Below, piece after piece: positions 16,396-22,720 of a DNA stretch of 64,000 nt (position 1 is its first letter; every line of letters begins with the position of its first letter). The notes beneath the pieces are model-generated. The model saw only the letters and a list, made by a program, of their open reading frames with translations, was not told the origin of the DNA and did not search any database. This DNA comes from CAZCFB01 sp964511535 (GTDB lineage Bacteria; Myxococcota_A; Polyangia; GCA-2747355; CAZCFB01). The position numbers and the translations under genes are program-made. The stretch lies in NCBI GenBank assembly GCA_964511535.1, contig CAZEFW010000032.1, forward strand, positions 1 through 64,000, given 5' to 3'.

Positions 16396-18147
16396 GTGAT
16401 TCCCACAACCACAAGCCTGCATCTGTCCCGGCTACGGATCCTGACGATTTCAGGGATCCTCGCATGCGCGGCGCTGTGCCCGGCGGACGCGCGGGCAGAG
16501 GGGCTGTTCGCCCTGGGCAACGTTGGGCTCGGCGATGAGCTGACCACCATGCGCATGAGCCCCGCGGACACCAAGTTCGTGCTGGTGGGCAACACCCGGG
16601 GGCAGATCTACCGCACCGCGGACGGCGGAGCCACCTGGCAGGTGGTGACCATCACGCCGGTGCGCACGCTGTTCTTCGGGCGCGAGCGATCCTCGGACCC
16701 CAGGCTGGAGTACGCCCTCGGGCTGCCGGGCAAGTCGCCCCACCTTCAGTCCTGGCTGCGACGGCAGGGCCTGGCCACGTCGGGCATCAACCTGCAGCAG
16801 CTGCTGGTGAACAAAGGCGACAAGATGACGGCGGTCAACTGGATCGAGATCGATCCGACGAACGATAGCCGGGTCTTCGTGGCCACCGTCGACGGCTTAT
16901 ATCGATCCATCGACCGCGGGCGCACCTTCCAGCGCATCTTCCAGGGGCAGAAGTCCATGGCGGAGCGCATGGTCAACACCGTGGCCGTGGATCCCCATGA
17001 TCCCCGCCGGGTGCTCATCGGCACTGCCTCGGGGCTGTTCGTATCCAAGAACAACGGCACGTACTTCCGCAAAACCATGAACTATTACATGCGGGACTCG
17101 TACATCCGCGAGATCCATTTCGATCCGGAGCAGCCGGGCCTGGTCCACGTGGCCATGGGCGGCTCCGCAATGGCGAGCCTCGACGGCGGGGACTCCTGGA
17201 TCACCACCCACTGGGACGAGTGGGGGCCGCGCGCGGACGTGCAGAGCTTCAGCATGGGGCCGGGCAACGTGCGCCTCATCGGCACCCGCGACGGGCTGTA
17301 CGCCTCGTGGCAAGGGGGCGAGATGGGCACCTGGGTCCGGCGCGGCATCCGGTTCGTGGGCACGGCCATGATCAAGGTGTTGGCCACGGCGGATCCAAAC
17401 GTGTGGCTCGCCATGACCCAGGAGGCGGTGTGGGCCACCATGGACGCGGGCCTGAACTGGACCAAGGTGTTCCACACCGGCGGCAAGGAGGCTCCACGCT
17501 GGATGAGCTGCCACAGGGGAGATCTGAACCACCTGTGGATCCTGACCAACCGTCAGGTCTACCGCGTCGGCGCGCCCAACCTCGCGCGGCCAGCCCCGCG
17601 GCGGAAGAAGCGGCGCATCTGGCCCCCCGAAGTGCCGACGCTTCACCAGTTCTGGGTCAAGATCAAGAAACATAACCGGCTGTATTTCAAGGACAATCAG
17701 AAATACCGCGACCGCGGCCCAATGGCGGCGCTGCTTCCCAACGTCACCCTGGCAGTGACCCACACCCAGTCCCAGGACAACTCCACCACCTACGACCGGC
17801 TCTACCGCACGCTGCCGTACCGGTACCACTACCGGGACCAGGACGAAGGGCTCAACTGGGAGGTGATGGCCAACTGGGATCTGGGGCGGCTCGTGTTCGA
17901 CCTGCGCCAGCTGCCGCACTTTGGCCGCATCCAGCGGAACCTGTCAGCGACCCGGCGGGACATCCACGAGCGTGTCCACCGGCTGTACCAGGAATATCTG
18001 CGCCTTTATCTGACCATGAAGGGCGCGCCACCACGAGATACGAACACAAGGTTGCATTACGAGATCAGGCTGCAGGAGATCTCCGCTTACTTCGACGCCA
18101 TCAGCGGAGGCTACTGGAGCCGTACGAGCAAAGGAGGCCAAAAATGA
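16396..18147 (+). CDS. Exported BNR/Ycf48-like beta-propeller with novel C-terminal domain
   Basis: The 583-residue protein starts at GTG 16396 and has a signal peptide ending near ADARA. Residues about 40-400 contain at least five BNR (Asp-box-like) repeats: YRTADGGATW, YRSIDRGRTF, FVSKNNGTYF, ASLDGGDSW, WATMDAGLNW. These indicate a beta-propeller of the sialidase/Ycf48/sortilin-like type; a sialidase FRIP motif is not seen, so it is probably a scaffold. After a basic linker (RRKKRRIWPPE) the last 130 residues (WDLGRLVFDLRQLPHFGRIQ to RLQEISAYFDAISGGYW) closely resemble the body of the next gene product. Its stop overlaps the next start by 4 bp (ATGA), so the two are translationally coupled. 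Confidence 0.8.
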   Translation: MIPTTTSLHLSRLRILTISGILACAALCPADARAEGLFALGNVGLGDELTTMRMSPADTKFVLVGNTRGQIYRTADGGATWQVVTITPVRTLFFGRERSSDPRLEYALGLPGKSPHLQSWLRRQGLATSGINLQQLLVNKGDKMTAVNWIEIDPTNDSRVFVATVDGLYRSIDRGRTFQRIFQGQKSMAERMVNTVAVDPHDPRRVLIGTASGLFVSKNNGTYFRKTMNYYMRDSYIREIHFDPEQPGLVHVAMGGSAMASLDGGDSWITTHWDEWGPRADVQSFSMGPGNVRLIGTRDGLYASWQGGEMGTWVRRGIRFVGTAMIKVLATADPNVWLAMTQEAVWATMDAGLNWTKVFHTGGKEAPRWMSCHRGDLNHLWILTNRQVYRVGAPNLARPAPRRKKRRIWPPEVPTLHQFWVKIKKHNRLYFKDNQKYRDRGPMAALLPNVTLAVTHTQSQDNSTTYDRLYRTLPYRYHYRDQDEGLNWEVMANWDLGRLVFDLRQLPHFGRIQRNLSATRRDIHERVHRLYQEYLRLYLTMKGAPPRDTNTRLHYEIRLQEISAYFDAISGGYWSRTSKGGQK

Positions 18148-18827
18148 AGCTTTTGACACCCACACTGGCGCTGATGGTGCTGCTGTCCTCTCTGGGCGGC
18201 GGCGAGGCGCTGGCCCAGGGGAGCCCCGAGGAGATGGAACAACAGCAGCCGCAGGCGCCCCCGCCACCGGACCCGCGGGTCGTACGGGCGCTCAAGCTGC
18301 GCTTCGAGCAGGAGCCCGGCGTCGCAGAGGTGCAGAAGGCTGCGCTCAAGTTCTTCAAGGTCCACCCGGAGAGGGTGGCGTCATTTCGGCGGGGCGCCGC
18401 GTGGAAGGCGCTGATGCCGGATGTCGAGTTCATCTTCAACCGGGAGGACGGCACGAGCGACCGGACCCTGTGGGACCGCCTGTATCCAAAGTTCACGGAT
18501 TACAAGGACCTGGAGAAGGGCAGCCGGAGCACCACGTCCTACGGCATCCGGGCTCACTGGGCGCTGGATCGGCTCATCTTCAACGCGGAATCGCTGGACG
18601 TGGCCTCGCTGGTCGGCGTGCAGGAGGGGCTGCTGCGCGAGATCACCAGCCTGTACTTCACCCGGCGGCGCCTGATGACGGCCATCAACCTCAACCCGCC
18701 CCAGGACCCCAACGAGCAGATCACCGAGGAGCTGCGTCTGCAGGAGATCACCGCCAACCTGGACGCGCTGACCGGTGGGTACTTTACCAAGGAGCTGCGC
18801 AAGCGGTTCGAGTCGGGGCCGCAGTAG
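18144..18827 (+). CDS. Exported protein sharing the C-terminal domain of the upstream propeller
   Basis: The 227-residue protein has a signal peptide (MKLLTPTLALMVLLSSLGG). Residues about 105-220 parallel the end of the propeller protein: WALDRLIFN for WDLGRLVFD, then a conserved helix ending in LRLQEITANLDALTGGYF against IRLQEISAYFDAISGGYW. The N-terminal part is Gln/Pro-rich and helical. No known domain is recognised. The 4-bp overlap with the upstream gene and the shared domain suggest that the two proteins act together, perhaps with the common domain assembling them or docking both on the same partner. A spacer with the shared palindrome follows. Confidence 0.75.
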   Translation: MKLLTPTLALMVLLSSLGGGEALAQGSPEEMEQQQPQAPPPPDPRVVRALKLRFEQEPGVAEVQKAALKFFKVHPERVASFRRGAAWKALMPDVEFIFNREDGTSDRTLWDRLYPKFTDYKDLEKGSRSTTSYGIRAHWALDRLIFNAESLDVASLVGVQEGLLREITSLYFTRRRLMTAINLNPPQDPNEQITEELRLQEITANLDALTGGYFTKELRKRFESGPQ

Positions 18828-18901
18828 GGGGCTGACGCCGGGTACGGCTGGCGACCGGAGGATCCAGTGGCCACCTGCCCGGGGACGGAAAGCCCGAAAG
18901 T

Positions 18902-18917
18902 GGCGACAATAGTAGCC
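18902..18917. promoter_or_regulatory. GGCNACTNNAGTNGCC palindrome (one mismatch) upstream of discoidin-like lipoprotein
   Basis: GGCGACAATAGTAGCC sits 25 bp upstream of the -35 box at 18943. In reverse complement it closely matches the copy at 15666 including flanks (CAGGTGGC before it). It is the fourth member of the shared palindrome set. Confidence 0.45.
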
Positions 18918-18942
18918 ACCTGCCGGCAAGATGGCGTCGAGC

Positions 18943-18972
18943 TTGATCTGAACCGTGCAGAAAGGGTAGTAT
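18943..18972 (+). promoter_or_regulatory. Sigma-70-like promoter
   Basis: TTGATC (18943-18948) and TAGTAT (18967-18972) have an 18-bp spacer, about 130 bp upstream of the ATG at 19105. The long leader (about 18979-19104) holds no obvious structure. Confidence 0.5.
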
Positions 18973-19104
18973 AGAAAAATGATTCGATTGCAGGATGTTA
19001 CGTGGGCAAAGCGGTGCGGGGCAGGGTGGATCCGGCCTCGGGGGGAAACCGGCCCGCGTCTTGCAGTTTCTTGGGCCGTTGACGAAATGACCCGGAGAGC
19101 GACC

Positions 19105-20124
19105 ATGAGCCAGAACAAGACCTCGAGCCTGAACGCGGCAATCCTGCTCAGCAGCATCGTGGCCCTCGTGGCTGTTGGTTGTGGCGGCGTCGAGCCCCCG
19201 GATCCGTACACGCCCCCCACTGGCAATGGCGTGAACAACGACCCGAACAAGAACAACAACAACAATAACAACAACAACGGCAAGAAGGTGCAGAAGCCCA
19301 CGGTGGACGCCCAGGCCAACACCGCATGCACGGCCTCCATCCCGCTCACCGGCCGCGGCCCCATCGGCGCTTCCATCCTGGTCAAGGGCGGCGCTGGCGA
19401 CATCAGCACCGACACCCACTCCGTGACCGGCCGCTTCTGCGTGGACGTCAAGCTCTACAAGAACACCACCAACACCCTGAAGGTGTACGCGCTGGACCCG
19501 CAGCTCGGCCTGAGCGCCCCGACCACCATCAGCATCACCCACACCAAGTGCAACCTGCCGACCAACCCGAACCCCACGCCCACCGAGAAGTCCAAGAACC
19601 AGGCCCTCGGCGCCAAGGTCAAGAGCGACGAGACCCCCAAGGCGGGCCAGAACACGGCCATCACCGATGGCGACGCCACCACCTACGCGCAGTACACCGG
19701 CGGCTGGCTCGGCTGGGCCGCCAAGCGCGTGGTCATGGTGAACCTGGGCAAGCTGGTGCAGGTTGACAAGATTAAAATCAAGTGGCGCCACAGCTCCAGC
19801 AGCTCGACCCAGCACTACGCCGCCGAGTATGAGATGTACACCGCCACCGGCACCCCGGGCGACCTGACCCAGGACAACACCCTGTGGACCAAGATCAAGA
19901 CCGTCAAGGCCGGCAGCGGCGGCGTGGAGACCCACGAGCTGAAGAACAAGGGCCTGATGGTCCAGCACGTGGGCATCATCATGATGCAGGACGGCGAGAG
20001 CTACACCAGCAGCGAGACCTTCGACCTGTCCGAGATCGAGGTCTGGGACCTGGTCAAGAAGAGCACCACCCCCACCAACGACCCCAAGAGCAAGACCTGC
20101 TCCGATATTGACACCAGCATCTGA
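19105..20124 (+). CDS. Lipoprotein with F5/8 type C (discoidin-like) domain
   Basis: The ATG at 19105 (RBS GGAGAG 9 bp upstream) gives 339 residues with lipoprotein signal ILLSSIVALVAVGC; the in-frame ATG at 18979 lies at the promoter and is rejected. An Asn-rich linker (nine consecutive Asn) follows, then a beta-rich domain with one Cys pair (residues about 70-150). The C-terminal 170 residues match a galactose-binding-like/discoidin fold: NQALGAKV, TDGDATTYAQYTG, RVVMVNLGKLVQVDKIKI, ETFDLSEIEVWDL. The domain typically binds carbohydrate, so a surface carbohydrate-binding role is likely. A strong terminator and further hairpins follow the stop. Confidence 0.8.
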   Translation: MSQNKTSSLNAAILLSSIVALVAVGCGGVEPPDPYTPPTGNGVNNDPNKNNNNNNNNNGKKVQKPTVDAQANTACTASIPLTGRGPIGASILVKGGAGDISTDTHSVTGRFCVDVKLYKNTTNTLKVYALDPQLGLSAPTTISITHTKCNLPTNPNPTPTEKSKNQALGAKVKSDETPKAGQNTAITDGDATTYAQYTGGWLGWAAKRVVMVNLGKLVQVDKIKIKWRHSSSSSTQHYAAEYEMYTATGTPGDLTQDNTLWTKIKTVKAGSGGVETHELKNKGLMVQHVGIIMMQDGESYTSSETFDLSEIEVWDLVKKSTTPTNDPKSKTCSDIDTSI

Positions 20125-20126
20125 GC

Positions 20127-20233
20127 GAACCCGCCGGGGCCTGAAGCCCCAGCGGATTCGCAGCGGACCTTCGGTCCGCTTCTGTTGTTCGCCTGGCTGC
20201 GCCAGGCTAGTTGCCGGGCGCCAAACGCCCGGC
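20127..20233 (+). terminator. Terminator region with four successive hairpins
   Basis: Directly after the stop codon are four stem-loops: 20127-20159 (inner GGGGC-CTGAA-GCCCC), 20162-20180 (AGCGGACC-TTC-GGTCCGCT followed by TTCTGTTGTT, the best rho-independent terminator), 20191-20207 (GCCTGGC-TGC-GCCAGGC) and 20213-20233 (GCCGGGCG-CCAAA-CGCCCGGC). Confidence 0.7.
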
Positions 20234-20497
20234 GTCTGGACTGCTCGCGCACCTCAAGTGCGCTCCGCGGGCTCCTCGCTCGCGCCTTGCCTCCCGGGCG
20301 TCTCGCGGCCCTTTAGACCCTGTTTGATCTTCGGCGCTCATCGAATAAGGCCAGTAGACATGGACGTGGACGAGACCGGATAAAGGTACGCTATTTCCTT
20401 GCCGCCAGGCTGCCGCAAGCCCGCTCCGTCATTTCGTCGTTTCATCGTTTTGTCATTCGCGCCCGACGGGCGCGCCGGCTAACTTCCAGAAGCGCAC

Positions 20498-20540
20498 AAA
20501 ATGTCAAGCAGGGGGGTCAGACCCCTACACTTGACATTTT
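20498..20540. repeat. GGGGTCAGACCCC palindromic element 1
   Basis: The core GGGGTCAGACCCC is flanked by perfect 11-bp inverted arms AAAATGTCAAG and CTTGACATTTT, which can form one long hairpin. Near-identical copies lie at 20571-20610 and 47021-47063. It resembles REP-type palindromes associated with Y1 (TnpA-REP) transposases in other genomes; no such gene is in this window. Confidence 0.7.
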
Positions 20541-20570
20541 AACGAACCGCGACGCCCGGTTTCCATTTAT

Positions 20571-20610
20571 ATGTCAAGTAGGGGGGTCAGACCCCTACAC
20601 TTGACATTTT
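20571..20610. repeat. GGGGTCAGACCCC palindromic element 2
   Basis: This copy of the element above has the same core and arms (ATGTCAAGTA and CTTGACATTTT), 31 bp downstream and in the same orientation. Confidence 0.7.
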
Positions 20611-20720
20611 CCGGCGAGGGCCTCTCAGCGCAACTGGCAGGCAGAAACCTCCGGCATTCTGGCATCCCGGCGTTCTGGCACTCTGGCACTCTGGCATTCG
20701 CGCCCAAAGGGCGCGCCGCC

Positions 20721-21551
20721 TTAGCTTCCTGGCGTGCAGATGTACTTCGTATTCCAGCTCGGCGGTACGCACACCCGGTAGCACTGGCCATCGCCGCCCC
20801 GGCGGTAGGCGCAGTCCCAGGGGCCCTGGCCCTTGGCCTGGTTCCACTTGCAGTCGCCGTTGTCCGCGCACTTGCGCATGCAGGAGCCGACGCTGTTGAT
20901 GTTGGCGATGCAGGTGGAGGCAGGGGGGCAGCGGCCGTCCGAGGCGCAGTTTGCCTTGGCGCAGTAGCCGCCGCCGACGTCGGTCAGGCAGATCATGTTG
21001 TTTTCGCACCCCTGCTTCTGGCCGGCGCAGGGAGCTCCGGTGGTGGCCACCAGGTCGACCTCCAGCACCTTGTCGTAGCCGATGGGGATCGGGTTGCAGG
21101 TGTTGAACCGCAGCTTGTCCGCGCACCCGCGCGCCACAACATGCACCCCGCCGTAGCTGTCCCGGCCGAGCCCTTCCACCACCAGGACCACCTCCTTGCC
21201 CACGGGAAACACCAGACCGTTAACCACGGTGGAGTTGGCGTCCTTGGTGGGCCGGCTGATTGTCCGGGTGGAGAGGATGGCCAGGGCAGGGTGTCCCATG
21301 GCGTACACCCCGGGGATCTGGCTGCATGACAGGGGGCCGCCCTTGGTGGTCCGGCCGCTGATGATGGTGACCTGGTAGCGCTCGATCACCTGCTGCACAG
21401 TGCGGTCGGTCACGAACGCCTGCTTGGCGGCGCCGGCATCACCGTAGGGTGGACAAGGCCGGGGCTCGGGGTCACCCGCGCACGCGGCGACGGTCAACAC
21501 GGCCAGCGCCGAGACTGCGAGCCACGGTCGTTTCAACGCAACGCTTTTCAT
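20721..21551 (-). CDS. Cys-rich lipoprotein of unknown function
   Basis: The 276-residue predicted lipoprotein has signal VSALAVLTVAAC. Residues about 45-165 form a beta-rich domain (QVTIISGRTTKG, KEVVLVVEGLGRD). The last 105 residues carry about 14 Cys in a spaced pattern (CAGQKQGCENNMICL, CASDGRCPPASTC, CADNGDC), like the EGF- or dickkopf-like Cys-rich tails of many myxobacterial exported proteins. No catalytic motif is visible. Its ATG overlaps the stop of the upstream TPR gene by 4 bp, so the two form one coupled operon and may act together at the envelope. Confidence 0.7.
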   Translation of the reverse strand: MKSVALKRPWLAVSALAVLTVAACAGDPEPRPCPPYGDAGAAKQAFVTDRTVQQVIERYQVTIISGRTTKGGPLSCSQIPGVYAMGHPALAILSTRTISRPTKDANSTVVNGLVFPVGKEVVLVVEGLGRDSYGGVHVVARGCADKLRFNTCNPIPIGYDKVLEVDLVATTGAPCAGQKQGCENNMICLTDVGGGYCAKANCASDGRCPPASTCIANINSVGSCMRKCADNGDCKWNQAKGQGPWDCAYRRGGDGQCYRVCVPPSWNTKYICTPGS

Positions 21552-22576
21552 TTCAGCACCACCGAGGTGCCCACGTTGGTGGGCAGCGGCCCTTCACCCG
21601 GCTCCCACGGCTTGGTCACCAGCAGCGCGGCCACGATTCCGCCAGCCACGGCCAGCCCCGCGCCGACGCCGATTGCATACCAGTGCCAGTTGGATTTCTT
21701 GGGCGGCGGCTGCACCACGCGCACGATGTGAGGGTCGTCGGGCGCGCCCGAAGCGGCCAGCGCGGCGAAGCCCTCGGCGCCCAACAGCACCACGAAGAAG
21801 AGCACCTTGCCCCGGGCATCTTGTTCCTCACCGAGGTCGATGGCGGGGATGTTGGCTTTCACCTTCTTCTGGCCCGGCTTGACCTTCAACTTGATGTTCG
21901 AGAAGTCCCCCGCGCCCACCCTGCGCCAGCGCACCAGAGCGCCCGCCACCATCTTGCGCGGGTCGTGGATTTGTAGGGTCACGGTGATGGGTTGGCCTGC
22001 CTTGGCTTGCTTCGGCGCATCCACCTTCAGCTCCACCGGCAAGCGCTGGCCAGGCGGCTGCCCGGCGCCCGGCTGGGGCTGTCCGGCGCCCGGCTGCGGC
22101 TGCCCGGCGCCCGGCTGAGGCTGCCCGGCGCCCGGCTGAGGCTGCCCCGCTCCCGGTTGAGGCTGAGCACCAGGCGGCTGCAGCTGGCCCTTCTTCTTGA
22201 GGCGATCCAGCGCCTCCTCGAACATGGCCTTGATGCTGGGCGACACGCCGCCAGGGAGCCGGAACCCGGGGCGTACGCTCAGCAGCGCGATGAACGCCTG
22301 GACCGCGTCCTCGGCCCGACCCACGGCGGTGAAGCAGATCCCCATGTAAAGGTGCACCGTGGCTTTCTGCACGTCGGAGATGCCGGGCACCTGAAGCACC
22401 TGAATCAGCGCCTCGAGGGCCTGGTCATACTCCATCTGGTCGTACGCCTGCTCGGCCTGCTGGAGCAGCGCGTTTGCCTTGGCGGAGTCCGCTGAAGGCG
22501 CCCCCTGCTGCTGGGCGGAGGCCGCGCCACCGAGCGTACATAGGATCGCGAAGACAGAAAGGAAACGGCAGATCAC
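21548..22576 (-). CDS. Exported TPR protein with PQPGAGQ repeats and membrane-anchor helix
   Basis: The 342-residue protein (GTG start) has a signal peptide (MICRFLSVFAILCTLGGAAS). Residues about 30-125 are TPR-like (ANALLQQAEQAYDQMEYDQA, then a second helix pair). Residues about 137-172 are five tandem copies of PQPGAGQ encoded by a 21-bp DNA repeat (22062-22160). A beta-sandwich-like region follows and a single hydrophobic helix near residues 300-322 (WYAIGVGAGLAVAGGIVAAL) before a short tail. The layout matches exported TPR proteins of Myxococcota with a C-terminal anchor. It is first in an operon with the Cys-rich lipoprotein (4-bp overlap). Confidence 0.75.
   Translation of the reverse strand: MICRFLSVFAILCTLGGAASAQQQGAPSADSAKANALLQQAEQAYDQMEYDQALEALIQVLQVPGISDVQKATVHLYMGICFTAVGRAEDAVQAFIALLSVRPGFRLPGGVSPSIKAMFEEALDRLKKKGQLQPPGAQPQPGAGQPQPGAGQPQPGAGQPQPGAGQPQPGAGQPPGQRLPVELKVDAPKQAKAGQPITVTLQIHDPRKMVAGALVRWRRVGAGDFSNIKLKVKPGQKKVKANIPAIDLGEEQDARGKVLFFVVLLGAEGFAALAASGAPDDPHIVRVVQPPPKKSNWHWYAIGVGAGLAVAGGIVAALLVTKPWEPGEGPLPTNVGTSVVLK
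22062..22160. repeat. 21-bp in-frame tandem repeat
   Basis: Five near-identical 21-bp units encode PQPGAGQ in the TPR protein. Copy number may vary between strains by replication slippage without breaking the frame. Confidence 0.8.
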
Positions 22577-22653
22577 AGCCCGATGCTATAGGCCGTGTAA
22601 CGACCCGTCAACTCTCCGCGAGGCGGTGTAGTCCTGCCCAGGGCCACGCGGGG

Positions 22654-22682
22654 TTGAGACTTGCCTCCAGCCATAGTAGAAC
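22654..22682 (+). promoter_or_regulatory. Possible sigma-70 promoter of acnB
   Basis: TTGAGA (22654-22659) and TAGAAC (22677-22682) have a 17-bp spacer, ending 38 bp before the acnB start. The -10 match is moderate. Confidence 0.4.
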
Positions 22683-22720
22683 GGCACCGCTGAAAACATC
22701 ACCTGAACAGGGAGTCGATC

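Larger units (their letters stand above)
20427..20699. repeat. Composite intergenic repeat region
   Basis: The nearly 600-bp gap after the terminators has no gene. It contains a CATTTCGTCGTTTC block (20427-20459), two GGGGTCAGACCCC palindromic elements, and a CATTCTGGC block (20653-20699) whose first 36 bp exactly match 6560-6595. The order of the first and last blocks is the same as at 6424-6598. The stretch 20234-20426 shows only GC-rich sequence with weak inverted repeats. Confidence 0.75.
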
